Of a stretch of DNA of 32,156 nt, positions 22,334 to 29,888 are shown piece by piece. Numbering within the stretch: position 1 is the first letter of the stretch; every line of letters begins with the position of its first letter. Location: contig NZ_JAMOKF010000029.1 in assembly GCF_023656545.1 (NCBI RefSeq), positions 1-32,156 of the forward strand, in the 5' to 3' direction. The notes under the pieces are model-generated. The model made no database searches. It worked only from the letters and a program-made list of their open reading frames with translations, and had not been told where the DNA came from. The DNA comes from Micromonospora phytophila. GTDB taxonomy: Bacteria > Actinomycetota > Actinomycetes > Mycobacteriales > Micromonosporaceae. The position numbers were made by a program, and so were the translations under genes.

Positions 22334-23755
22334 ATGACCCCGGACGAGTTCCGTCGCGCCGGGCACGCCGTGGTGGACTGGATCGCCGACTACTGGGCGA
22401 CGCTCGGGCAGCGCCCGGTGACCTCGCAGGATGCGCCGGGAGCGGTCGCGGCCCGGCTGCCCGCCGGCCCGCCGGAGAAGGGCGAACCGATTGAGGCGGT
22501 CCTGGCCGACCTGGACACGCTGATCACCCCGGGGCTGACGCACTGGCAGCACCCCGGCTTCTTCGGCTACTTTCCCGCCAACACCAGCGGCCCGAGCGTC
22601 CTGGGCGATCTGGTCAGCTCCGGCCTCGGCGTGCAGGGCATGCTCTGGGCGACCGGGCCCGCCTGCACCGAGCTGGAGACGGCGATGCTGGACTGGCTCG
22701 CCGACCTGCTGGACCTGCCGGCGCGGTTCCGCTGCGCCGCCGCCGGCGGCGGCGTCATCCAGGACTCCGCCTCCTCCGCGACCCTGGTGGCCACCCTCGC
22801 CGCGCTGCACCGGGCCAGCGGGGGTCGCTGGCGCGACGGCGGCATCGACCGCCGCTACCGGGCGTACACCTCGACGCAGGGGCACTCCTCGATCGAGAAG
22901 GCGGCCCGGATCGCCGGGCTGGGCACCGACGGGGTACGCCCGGTCGAGGTCGACCCGCGGACGCTGGCGATGCGTCCGGAGGCGCTGCGCGCGGCGATCG
23001 AGGCTGATCTCGCCGCCGGCGTGGTGCCGGCGATCGTGGTGGCCACCGTCGGCACCACCTCCACGACCGCCATCGACCCGCTGCCCGAGATCGGTGCGAT
23101 CTGCGCCGAGTTCGGCGTGTGGCTGCACGTCGACGCCGCATATGCGGGGGCGGCGGCGGTCTGCCCGGAGCTGCGCTGGTCGCACGCCGGCCTGGAGCAC
23201 GCCGATTCGTACTGCTTCGATCCGCACAAGTGGCTGCTCACCGGCTTCGACTGCGACGCGTTCTGGGTGGCCGACCGGGGAGAGCTGATCGAGGCGCTGA
23301 CTGTGCTGCCGGAGTACCTGCGCAACGCGGCCACCGAATCCGGCGCGGTCATCGACTACCGGGACTGGCAGGTGCCGCTGGGCCGCCGGTTCCGCGCCCT
23401 GAAGCTGTGGTTCGTGCTGCGCTGGTACGGCGTCGAGGGGCTGCGCGCGCACATCCGGTCCGGGGTGGCGCTGGCCGCCCGGTTCGCCGACCGGGTCCGG
23501 GCCGACGACCGGTTCGAGCTGGCCGCCGCGCACCCCTTCGCGCTGGTCTGCTTCCGGCTGCGCGGCGACGACGAGGTCAACGCGGAGCTGCTGGCCCGGG
23601 TGAACGCGACCGGCCGGGTGCACCTGACGCACACCCGGGTGGAAGGTCGGTACACGCTGCGCCTGGCCGTCGGCTCTCCCCAGACCACCGAGGAGCACGT
23701 CGACGAGGCCTGGGGCCTGCTCACCGACGCCGCGCACACCCTCCTCCCCCACTGA
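22334..23755 (+). CDS. Aromatic-L-amino-acid decarboxylase (PLP group II)
   Basis: PLP-dependent decarboxylase of 473 residues converting an aromatic amino acid (tryptophan, phenylalanine, tyrosine or DOPA) to its amine. It shows the DDC-type N-terminal block (MTPDEFRRAGHAVVDWIADYW) and 'THWQHPGFFGYFPAN' near 69-83, with the substrate-pocket His. Further marks are the ring-stacking His184 in TQGHSSIEKA, Asp267 in HVDAAYAG, the Schiff-base Lys299 in FDPHKWLL, and Tyr328 of the catalytic loop in LPEYLRN. Group II length and motifs are intact. The ATG at 22334 is preferred; a GTG four codons earlier is possible. No promoter or strong ribosome site is visible. It is followed by a 54-nt palindrome and a convergent exporter gene. 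Substrate preference is not resolvable by eye. Confidence 0.92.
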   Translation: MTPDEFRRAGHAVVDWIADYWATLGQRPVTSQDAPGAVAARLPAGPPEKGEPIEAVLADLDTLITPGLTHWQHPGFFGYFPANTSGPSVLGDLVSSGLGVQGMLWATGPACTELETAMLDWLADLLDLPARFRCAAAGGGVIQDSASSATLVATLAALHRASGGRWRDGGIDRRYRAYTSTQGHSSIEKAARIAGLGTDGVRPVEVDPRTLAMRPEALRAAIEADLAAGVVPAIVVATVGTTSTTAIDPLPEIGAICAEFGVWLHVDAAYAGAAAVCPELRWSHAGLEHADSYCFDPHKWLLTGFDCDAFWVADRGELIEALTVLPEYLRNAATESGAVIDYRDWQVPLGRRFRALKLWFVLRWYGVEGLRAHIRSGVALAARFADRVRADDRFELAAAHPFALVCFRLRGDDEVNAELLARVNATGRVHLTHTRVEGRYTLRLAVGSPQTTEEHVDEAWGLLTDAAHTLLPH

Positions 23756-23780
23756 CCCCCGGCAGCGCGACGAGCCTCGT

Positions 23781-23834
23781 CGAGATCTTGGACGGAATGG
23801 GCCCCCGGAGGGGCCGTTTCCCTCCAAGATCTCG
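23781..23834. repeat. 54-nt near-perfect palindrome between convergent genes
   Basis: Arms 23781-23807 and 23808-23834 pair in 22 of 26 positions: a 12-bp outer block (23781-23792 with 23823-23834), a 4-bp block, then GGCCCC/GGGGCC around a CGGA loop. It lies 25 nt after the decarboxylase stop and 14 nt before that of the exporter, so it can act as a two-way terminator. Its outer arms are unusually A/T-containing for this genome. It may belong to a dispersed palindromic repeat family; that needs a genome search. Confidence 0.8.
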
Positions 23835-23848
23835 CCGGTGACCCGGGG

Positions 23849-24826
23849 TCAGTGCCTTCCCGCGGGCGCCGGCACAGGTGCGGTCCCCGGCTCCGGGGCC
23901 GCGAGGGCGGCAGCGCCGGCCGGGTGGGGGGACGGGGCGGCGAGGGCGGCCTCGACGAGGGCCCGCTCGCGGCGGGTGCGGCGCAGGGCCCGTACCGCGA
24001 GCACCAGCGCGACCAGCCAGCCGACGGCGAGCAGCACGTAGACCACCGGCGGCACGGCGCCGCCGAGGTCACCGGCGCGCAGCAGGGTGCGGGCGTTGGG
24101 CAGCACGAACACCCCGCCGATCACGGCGCCGAGCAGTTGGGCGGGGACGATCCGGACCAGCCACGCGGCGACCGGCGCGGCGATCAGGCCGCCGACGAGC
24201 AGCGCGGCCACCATGGGCAGCAGGAAGCCCTCGGAGCCGAGGCCGATGAGGAAGCCGATGCTGGCCGCGCCGGCCACCACGAACTCGGAGGTGTCGACCG
24301 AGCCGATCACCTTGCGTGGCTCCATCCGGCCGGAGACCAGCAGCGCGGGCGTGGCGACCGGGCCCCACCCGCCACCGCCGGTGGCGTCGACGAAACCGGC
24401 GACCAGGCCGAGCGGGGCGAGGAAGCGGCCGCGCAGCCGGCCGGCGGCCCGGTTGGCGCGCAGCGGGCGGGAGAAGCGCACCAGCAGGTACGCGCCGAGG
24501 GTGCACAGGATCCCGGCCATCCAGGGTGCGGCGGCGGTGGTGGAGATGGCGCTGAGGAAGGTCGCGCCGGCGAAGGCGCCGATCGCACCCGGCAGGGCGA
24601 TCCGGGCGACCACCCGCCAGTCGACGTTGCCGAACCGCCAGTGCGCCACCCCGGCGGCGAGCGTGGTGCCGATCTCGGCCAGGTGCACCGAGGCCGAGGC
24701 GGCGGCCGGCGCGACGCCGACGAAGAGCAGCAGCGTCGAGGAGGTCAGGCCGTACGCCATGCCGAGCGCGCCATCGACGAGTTGCGCGGCGAGCCCGACC
24801 AGCGCGAGGACCAGCAGCTTACGCAC
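23849..24826 (-). CDS. Sulfite exporter TauE/SafE family protein
   Basis: Polytopic membrane protein of the TauE/SafE family, 325 residues with about eight hydrophobic segments in two repeated halves. The family repeats are visible as 'VGLAAQLVDGALGMAYGLTSSTLLL' in the first half and 'GLVAGFVDATGGGGWGPVATPALL' in the second. The proposed role is transport of small organosulfur or sulfite anions across the cytoplasmic membrane. The GTG at 24824-24826 is chosen because AGGGGG lies 5 nt upstream; an ATG at 24850 touches its own AGGAG and is less likely. The Ala/Pro-rich C-terminal tail is cytoplasmic and not conserved-looking. The next gene upstream on the same strand encodes an Rrf2 regulator, consistent with sulfur-responsive control. 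Confidence 0.88.
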   Translation of the reverse strand: MRKLLVLALVGLAAQLVDGALGMAYGLTSSTLLLFVGVAPAAASASVHLAEIGTTLAAGVAHWRFGNVDWRVVARIALPGAIGAFAGATFLSAISTTAAAPWMAGILCTLGAYLLVRFSRPLRANRAAGRLRGRFLAPLGLVAGFVDATGGGGWGPVATPALLVSGRMEPRKVIGSVDTSEFVVAGAASIGFLIGLGSEGFLLPMVAALLVGGLIAAPVAAWLVRIVPAQLLGAVIGGVFVLPNARTLLRAGDLGGAVPPVVYVLLAVGWLVALVLAVRALRRTRRERALVEAALAAPSPHPAGAAALAAPEPGTAPVPAPAGRH

Positions 24827-24856
24827 GAGCGCCCCCTGACTTCCTGGCATCTCCTA

Positions 24857-24869
24857 TCGACTTGGTCGA
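24857..24869. promoter_or_regulatory. Candidate operator upstream of the TauE/SafE gene
   Basis: TCGAC-TTG-GTCGA is a perfect 5-bp inverted repeat about 30 nt before the exporter start, where a repressor would block transcription. Rrf2 proteins bind palindromes of similar size, and the rrf2 gene is the nearest regulator. Binding is inferred. Confidence 0.4.
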
Positions 24870-24879
24870 CAATGCGGCA

Positions 24880-25288
24880 CCGGGCGCGCCGGGTCAAGTC
24901 CCTGATCGGTCAGTGGGACGACGACCACCCAAGCGGCGGACCAGTCCGAAGGGAGTCCCGCTCGCACGGACGGGACAGGTCGACAGCGCCGGCTGGTCGA
25001 CCGGCGCGGCAAGCCCCGTCGGGTGGCCGGGCCGGCCCCGGCGCCCGGTTCCCCGGGGGGCGGCACACAGCCGGCCGGGCGGGAAAACGGCCGCGGCAGG
25101 AACCGGCCTCAGGGCGGGACACGCGTGGCGGGCCCAGCGCCGGGCCGACGCACAACAGGCGCCGAGGCGAGGCCGACGCACAACAGGCCCAGGGCGAGGC
25201 CGACCCGAGCCGGCCCCGGGACGGGACCGACGCGAGGCGGACCAGGGCCCGGGCCAGGTGGGCCGGGCGCGGGGTCAGGGGCGGTCGA
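24880..25288. other. About 400 bp without a gene, containing a short tandem repeat
   Basis: Between the exporter gene and rrf2 all frames are Arg/Gly/Pro/Ala-rich and show no recognisable protein. Within it, units 25144-25171 and 25172-25198 are nearly identical (both begin GCCGACGCACAACAGGC), and a third partial copy begins at 25199. The region is G-rich on the plus strand. It may be non-coding or a decayed gene. Confidence 0.55.
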
Positions 25289-25759
25289 TCAGGTCCAGGC
25301 GCGGGGGTCGGCCGCCAGTTCGGTCACCCGGCCGGGCAGCGTGCCGGCGGCCACGTCGGCCACGGTGACCAGCTCAAGGATCTCGCGCTCGCTGGCGCGC
25401 AGCGCGATCCAGACCTCCTGCAGGGCCCGGGCCGCGCCGTGGTAGCCGAGGTCCTCGGGGCGCTGCCCGCGTACGTGGGCGAGCGGGCCGTCGATCACCC
25501 GGATCACCTCGGCCAGTGAGATCTCCTCCGCCGGCCGGGCCAGCCAGTAGCCGCCCTCCGGGCCGCGCTGGGCGTGCACGATGCCGCCCCGGCGCAGTTG
25601 CAGCAGGATGCTCTCCAGGAACTTGGGCGGGATCTCCTGGGCGCGGGCGATCTGCTCGGCGGTCACCGGCCGACCTCGCCCGGCCACGGCGCTGCCGGTC
25701 ACCGAGGCGAGCTCGGCGACCGCTCGGAGGGCGTAGTCGACCCGGGCGGAGAGACGCAT
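25289..25759 (-). CDS. Rrf2-family transcriptional regulator (no Fe-S cysteines)
   Basis: A 156-residue Rrf2 regulator with an N-terminal winged helix-turn-helix: MRLSARVDYALRAVAELA, then 'VTAEQIARAQEIPPKFLESILLQLRRGGIVHAQRGPEGGYWLARPAEEISLAEVIRVIDGP'. It has no cysteine at all, so it cannot carry the Fe-S cluster of IscR, NsrR or RsrR. It therefore belongs to the cluster-free CymR-like group, which controls cysteine/sulfur metabolism, often through the CysK-O-acetylserine complex. The ATG at 25757-25759 follows a TAACCT box by 7 nt, implying a leaderless mRNA. Its neighbour on the same strand is a TauE/SafE sulfur exporter, a fitting target. Confidence 0.92.
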   Translation of the reverse strand: MRLSARVDYALRAVAELASVTGSAVAGRGRPVTAEQIARAQEIPPKFLESILLQLRRGGIVHAQRGPEGGYWLARPAEEISLAEVIRVIDGPLAHVRGQRPEDLGYHGAARALQEVWIALRASEREILELVTVADVAAGTLPGRVTELAADPRAWT

Positions 25760-25766
25760 GCCGGAC

Positions 25767-25772
25767 AGGTTA
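25767..25772 (-). promoter_or_regulatory. -10 box for leaderless rrf2 mRNA
   Basis: TAACCT (25767-25772, minus) lies 7 nt before the rrf2 ATG, with no ribosome binding site between. This matches the leaderless arrangement seen elsewhere in the window. Confidence 0.6.
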
Positions 25773-25799
25773 GCCCGCTGGTCACCCCGCCCGGACGAT

Positions 25800-25826
25800 C
25801 ACCCCTCGGCCGATCGGCCACGGGTG
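25800..25826 (-). terminator. Terminator hairpin of the pyk-tesB operon
   Basis: CACCC (25800-25804) pairs with GGGTG (25822-25826) outside an inner GGCC-GATC-GGCC hairpin (25808-25819). It lies 20 nt after the tesB stop and before the rrf2 promoter. There is no U-run. Confidence 0.5.
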
Positions 25827-25846
25827 GTGTGCTGCGATCGGGGGGC

Positions 25847-26731
25847 TCAGGCGCCGACGCGGCGCAGCAGCCCCTCCTGCACGGCGCTGGCGATGTGCCG
25901 CCCGTCTGTGGTGAACATGCGGCCGGTGGCGAGCCCGCGCGCGCCCGAGGCCGACGGGCTCCAGCAGTCGTAGAGGAACCACTCGTCGGCGCGGAAGGAC
26001 CGGTGGAACCAGAGCGCGTGGTCGAGGCTGGCCCCCACCACGCCGCCGGGGCCCCACACCTCGCCGTGCACCGAGAGCACCGAGTCCAGCAGGGTCAGGT
26101 CGGAGGCGTACGCCAGGGCGCAGGCGTGCAGCAGCGGATCGTCGGGCAGCTTGCCGTCGATGCGCATCCACACCCGCTGGTGCGGGTCGGCGGGGCGGTC
26201 GCCGGGGCGTACCCAGCCGGGCTCGCCGACGTAGCGGACGTCGATCGGGCGCGGGATCTGGCCCCAGATGCCGAGCCGTTCGGGATAGCGGGAGAGCCGG
26301 TCGGTCATCGTCGGGACCTCGTCGGGCCCCGGCACGTCGGGCGGGGTGGGGGCCTGGTGGTCGAGGCCCTCCTCCTCGCGCTGGAACGACGCGGACATGA
26401 AGAAGATCGGCTTGTCGTGCTGGAGCGCGACCGCGCGGCGCACCGAGAAGGACCGGCCGTCGCGGATGTTCTCCACCTGGTACTCGATCGGCTCGACCGG
26501 GTCGCCCGGCCGGACGAAGTAGCCGTGCAGGGAGTGCACGAAGCGCTCCGCGTCGACGGTGCGCCCGGCGGCGACCAGGGCCTGGCCGGCGACCTGACCG
26601 CCGTACACCCGTTGCGGGCCGACCGGCGGGCTCATTCCCCGGAAGGTCATCTCGCCGGTGTGGTCCAGGTCGAGGACCTCGAGCAGCTGGTCGACCGCCG
26701 CCTGGCCGGTCGCCGCGGGATGCTCGGTCAC
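25847..26731 (-). CDS. tesB: Acyl-CoA thioesterase II
   Basis: Hydrolyses acyl-CoA to free acid and CoA; 294 residues with the double hot-dog fold of TesB. The first hot-dog includes 'RVYGGQVAGQALVAAGRTV' and 'VHSLHGYFVRPGDP', with 'DGRSFSVRRAVALQ' after it. The catalytic trio of E. coli TesB (Asp, Thr, Gln) corresponds to the Asp of ALAYASDLTLL, the Ser of SLDHALWFHR (Ser replacing Thr, as often in this family) and the Gln of ASAVQEGLLR. The GTG at 26729-26731 overlaps the pyk stop as GTGA, so translation is coupled. The pyk-tesB pair is also adjacent in M. tuberculosis (Rv1617-Rv1618). Its physiological acyl-CoA is unknown. Confidence 0.95.
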   Translation of the reverse strand: MTEHPAATGQAAVDQLLEVLDLDHTGEMTFRGMSPPVGPQRVYGGQVAGQALVAAGRTVDAERFVHSLHGYFVRPGDPVEPIEYQVENIRDGRSFSVRRAVALQHDKPIFFMSASFQREEEGLDHQAPTPPDVPGPDEVPTMTDRLSRYPERLGIWGQIPRPIDVRYVGEPGWVRPGDRPADPHQRVWMRIDGKLPDDPLLHACALAYASDLTLLDSVLSVHGEVWGPGGVVGASLDHALWFHRSFRADEWFLYDCWSPSASGARGLATGRMFTTDGRHIASAVQEGLLRRVGA

Positions 26732-28176
26732 TGCAGGGCCCGCGCGGACGCGGCGTCGACCAGCGAGCCGAGCTGGTGTACGCGCAGCGTGTTGGTCGAG
26801 CCGGGGGTGCCGGGCGGGCTGCCGGCGACGATCACCACGTAGTCGCCGGGGTTGGCCCGGTTGAGCCCGAGCAGCGCCTGGTCGACTTGGCGGAACATGT
26901 CGTCGGTGTGCTCGACGAAGGGCATCAGGAAGGTCTCCACGCCCCAGGAGAGAGCGAGTTGGTTGCGCACCTCGGGCACCGGGGTGAAGGCCAGCAGCGG
27001 CAGGTCGCAGTGCAGCCGGGAGAGGCGCTTGACGGTGTCGCCGGTCTGCGAGAAGGCCACCAGGGCCTTCGCGCCGATGGCCCGGGCGATCGAGGAGGCG
27101 CCGACGGTGAGCGCGCCGCCGTGCGTACGCGGGTCGTGCTGGAGGCGGGGCACCCCGATCGAGCCGGACTCGGTGGTGGTGACGATCTTGGCCATGGTGC
27201 TGACGGTGAGCACCGGGTACTTGCCGACGCTGGTCTCGCCGGAGAGCATCACCGCGTCCGCGCCGTCGAGCACGGCGTTGGCGACGTCGGAGGCCTCGGC
27301 GCGGGTCGGCCGCGAATTCTCGATCATGGAGTCGAGCATCTGGGTGGCCACGATGACCGGCTTGGCGTTCTCCCGGCAGAGCTGCACGGCGCGCTTCTGC
27401 ACCAGCGGGACCTGGTCCAGCGGCAGCTCGACGCCGAGGTCGCCACGGGCCACCATGACGCCGTCGAAGGCCAGCACGATCGCCTCGAGGTGGTCGACCG
27501 CCTCCGGCTTCTCGACCTTGGCCAGCACCGGGCGGTGCACGCCCTCCTCGGCCATGATGCCGTGCACCAGCTTGATGTCGTCGGCGGAGCGGACGAAGGA
27601 GAGCGCGATCAGGTCGACGCCGAGGCCGAGGGCGAAGCGCAGGTCCTCGGCGTCCTTGTCGGACATGGCGGGGACGCTGACGGCCACGTTGGGCAGCGAG
27701 ACGCCCTTGTTGTTGGAGACCGGTCCGCCCTCGGTGACCAGGCAGCGGATGTCGTTGCCGGTGACGTCGGTGACCTCGACGGCGACGCGGCCGTCGTCGA
27801 TGAGCAGCCGGTCGCCGGGCTTCACCTCCTGCGGCAGCTTGCTATAGGTGCAGGAGACGCGGTCCTTGGTGCCGATGACCTCGTCACCGGTGATCACCAC
27901 CGAGTCGCCGGTACGCCACTCGTGCGGGCCGTCGGCGAACCGGCCGAGCCGGATCTTGGGGCCCTGCAGGTCGGCGAGGACGGCCACCGGCCGGCCGGCC
28001 GCCTCGGCGGCTTCGCGCACGAGGTGGTAGACGGCCTCGTGATCGGCGTGGCTGCCGTGGCTGAAGTTGAGCCTCGCCACGTTCATGCCGGCCTCGACGA
28101 GGCCCCGGATGCGCTCCGGCGACGAGGTGGCGGGGCCAAGAGTGCAGACGATCTTCGCGCGGCGTGTCACGCCCAT
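26728..28176 (-). CDS. pyk: Pyruvate kinase
   Basis: Final step of glycolysis: phosphoenolpyruvate + ADP to pyruvate + ATP; 482 residues from the ATG. Marks are 'RRAKIVCTLGPATSS' at the N-terminus, 'GMNVARLNFSHGSH' and 'VLADLQGPKIRLGRF'. The signature 'VEKPEAVDHLEAIVLAFDGVMVARGDLGVELP' contains the catalytic Lys and the metal Glu/Asp. 'TQMLDSMIENSRPTRAEASDVANAVLDGADAVMLSGETSVGKYP' follows, then a C-terminal allosteric domain. Two starts compete. The ATG at 28174-28176 has GGAGGAG about 11 nt upstream. The GTG at 28168-28170, two codons later, lies 7 nt after a TAGCCT box, the leaderless geometry. Either gives a normal length. tesB follows with a GTGA overlap. Confidence 0.96.
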   Translation of the reverse strand: MGVTRRAKIVCTLGPATSSPERIRGLVEAGMNVARLNFSHGSHADHEAVYHLVREAAEAAGRPVAVLADLQGPKIRLGRFADGPHEWRTGDSVVITGDEVIGTKDRVSCTYSKLPQEVKPGDRLLIDDGRVAVEVTDVTGNDIRCLVTEGGPVSNNKGVSLPNVAVSVPAMSDKDAEDLRFALGLGVDLIALSFVRSADDIKLVHGIMAEEGVHRPVLAKVEKPEAVDHLEAIVLAFDGVMVARGDLGVELPLDQVPLVQKRAVQLCRENAKPVIVATQMLDSMIENSRPTRAEASDVANAVLDGADAVMLSGETSVGKYPVLTVSTMAKIVTTTESGSIGVPRLQHDPRTHGGALTVGASSIARAIGAKALVAFSQTGDTVKRLSRLHCDLPLLAFTPVPEVRNQLALSWGVETFLMPFVEHTDDMFRQVDQALLGLNRANPGDYVVIVAGSPPGTPGSTNTLRVHQLGSLVDAASARALQ

Positions 28177-28177
28177 C

Positions 28178-28183
28178 AGGCTA
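28178..28183 (-). promoter_or_regulatory. -10 box near the pyk start
   Basis: TAGCCT (28178-28183, minus) is 7 nt before the in-frame GTG at 28170 of pyk, so a leaderless start there is possible. It would place the ATG at 28176 upstream of the transcript 5' end. Only 5'-end mapping can decide. Confidence 0.45.
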
Positions 28184-28318
28184 GTCTCTCCTCCGGGTCG
28201 GACCACGGGCCGACCCCTTGCGGACTGCGGAACTAATTGTCCAACGACGCGCGATCCGCGCGCAGCCGGCGGGCGGAACCCACGCCGGGAACGTTGAGCT
28301 GGCGGGCATCGGCGACCG

Positions 28319-28346
28319 CGCGCCGGAATCGTACGCCCCCGGCGCG
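28319..28346 (-). terminator. Hairpin after the FAD oxidase gene
   Basis: CGCGCCGG (28319-28326) pairs perfectly with CCGGCGCG (28339-28346) around a 12-nt loop, 40 nt after the oxidase stop and before the pyk promoter. No U-run follows on the minus strand. Confidence 0.42.
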
Positions 28347-28386
28347 ACCGGACACTGGGGTGCTCCGACGCCTGAGCCCGCGACCG

Positions 28387-29769
28387 TCACCCCGGCCCGG
28401 GCGACGGCGGGAGCGTGGGCACTGCGGAGAAGACGCCCCGCGGGTCGTAGCGGCGCTTCGCCCGGCGCAGCCGCTCCCAGTTGGCGCCGTAGGCCAGCCG
28501 GACCCGGTCGGTCTCGTCCGGAGCGAGCAGGTTGGGGTAGCCGCCGGGCAGGGCGTGCGGGGCGAGCGCGGCGCAGGTCCGCTCGGCCCAGTCCCGGTGC
28601 GCCCCGGCGTCGTCGCCGGGCGGCCAGACCGCGATCACCTCGGCGAGCAGGTGCTCGGCGCGCAGCCCGAACGCGGTGTCGCCGATCCCGACGCGGCTGG
28701 CGGCGCCGTGGAAGTGGTGCAGGGCCAGCGCCGAGAACGGCGAGCTGATCCGGCGGGCGGCGTCGACGAGCACCTCGACGGCGGCGTCGGTGAGCTCCGG
28801 CAGCCAGCGGGTACGCAGCAGGTAGTGGTTGCCGTCGACCATGCCGCCGTCGAACATCCGCAGCACCGCGTCGTACGGCAGCGGGGCGACCTGGTCGACG
28901 ACCGGGGTGCCGAGCGCGCGGAGCCGGTCCACCCACGGCCCCCCGGCAGCCGCATCCGGGCCGCTGAAGATGGGGAAGACGAAGACCAGCGGCTCCCCTT
29001 GCGGGCCGCCGAGGAAGCCGGCCATCACGGTCAACTCGTCGGGTGCCTCGGCGAGCAGTTCGCGGTGGCCGCGCAGCACGGCGGGCGCCTGCTCGAGCGG
29101 GAACATGATCATCCCGGCGAGGGCGGCCGGCAGCCGGTGCGCCCGGTAGCGCAGGCTCGTCACCACTCCGAAGTTGCCGCCGCCGCCGCGCAACGCCCAG
29201 TACAGCTCGGCGTCGTGCTCCGCGTCGGCGGTCACCCGGCGGCCGTCGGCGAGCACCACCTCGGCGCCGAGCAGGTTGTCCAGGGCCAGCCCGTACCGGC
29301 CGCAGAGCGGCCCGTACCCACCGGCCAGGGTGAGGCCGGCCATGCCGACGGCGCGGACCACGCCGGTGGCCACGACCAGGTCGTGCGGGCCGGTGACGGC
29401 GAGCACGTCGGCGGCGGTGGCTCCGCCGCCGACGGTGACCACCCCGGCCGCCGGGTCGACATCGACCCGGCGCAGGGCGGTCAGGTCGAGCACGAGGCCA
29501 CCGTCGCGCAGCGCCCGGCCGGCCCAGTCGTGCCCGCCGCAGCGCACGGACAGCGGCAGGTGACACTGCCGGGCGACGCGGACGGCCAGCGCCACCTCGT
29601 CGGCGTCGACGCAGCGGGCGACCAGCGCGGGTGAGCGGTCGACGGCGGCGTTCCACAGCCGGGTGGCGGCGGCGAAGGCGGGATCGGCCGGCAGCAGCAG
29701 CCGGTCACCGAGGGCGTCGCGCAGGCGCGCGGCGGCGAACTGGACGTCGGGGGTGGCGGTGGAGGTCAT
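28387..29769 (-). CDS. FAD-binding oxidoreductase, berberine-bridge-enzyme-like (BBE)
   Basis: A 460-residue flavoprotein oxidase of the vanillyl-alcohol oxidase/PCMH superfamily. The FAD domain (about 40-215) contains 'LPLSVRCGGHDWAG' with His80, the usual 8-alpha covalent FAD attachment site. It continues with 'DPAAGVVTVGGGATAADVL' and 'GLTLAGGYGPLCGRYGLALDNL', then 'YWALRGGGGNFGVVTSLRYR'. The second, cysteinyl FAD link of plant BBEs appears absent, because the equivalent region has no Cys in the right place. The C-terminal BBE segment is 'ANWERLRRAKRRYDPRGVF'. Such enzymes oxidise sugars, alkaloids or polyketide intermediates; the substrate is unknown. The ATG at 29767-29769 has GGAG five nt upstream. 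It follows the YciI gene by 119 nt on the same strand. No secretion signal is seen. Confidence 0.92.
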   Translation of the reverse strand: MTSTATPDVQFAAARLRDALGDRLLLPADPAFAAATRLWNAAVDRSPALVARCVDADEVALAVRVARQCHLPLSVRCGGHDWAGRALRDGGLVLDLTALRRVDVDPAAGVVTVGGGATAADVLAVTGPHDLVVATGVVRAVGMAGLTLAGGYGPLCGRYGLALDNLLGAEVVLADGRRVTADAEHDAELYWALRGGGGNFGVVTSLRYRAHRLPAALAGMIMFPLEQAPAVLRGHRELLAEAPDELTVMAGFLGGPQGEPLVFVFPIFSGPDAAAGGPWVDRLRALGTPVVDQVAPLPYDAVLRMFDGGMVDGNHYLLRTRWLPELTDAAVEVLVDAARRISSPFSALALHHFHGAASRVGIGDTAFGLRAEHLLAEVIAVWPPGDDAGAHRDWAERTCAALAPHALPGGYPNLLAPDETDRVRLAYGANWERLRRAKRRYDPRGVFSAVPTLPPSPGPG

Positions 29770-29888
29770 GGCGACTCCTCGACCGGGGCGGTCGCCGGCG
29801 CCCGGTGCGCCGGGAGCGGCGGTCCTCGCTGCGCGCGAACGTAGCACCGGGTGCCCGGCGGGCGCCGTCACCATGACGACAGGGGGGC

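Noticed and set aside
25144..25204. Short tandem repeat considered as a CRISPR array
   Set aside because: The units are directly adjacent with no unique spacers and there are no cas genes nearby.
23852..25519. A 555-codon plus-strand frame across the TauE/SafE gene
   Set aside because: It is the GC-rich shadow of the exporter and rrf2 genes, full of Gly/Arg/Asp/Gln repeats with no domain.
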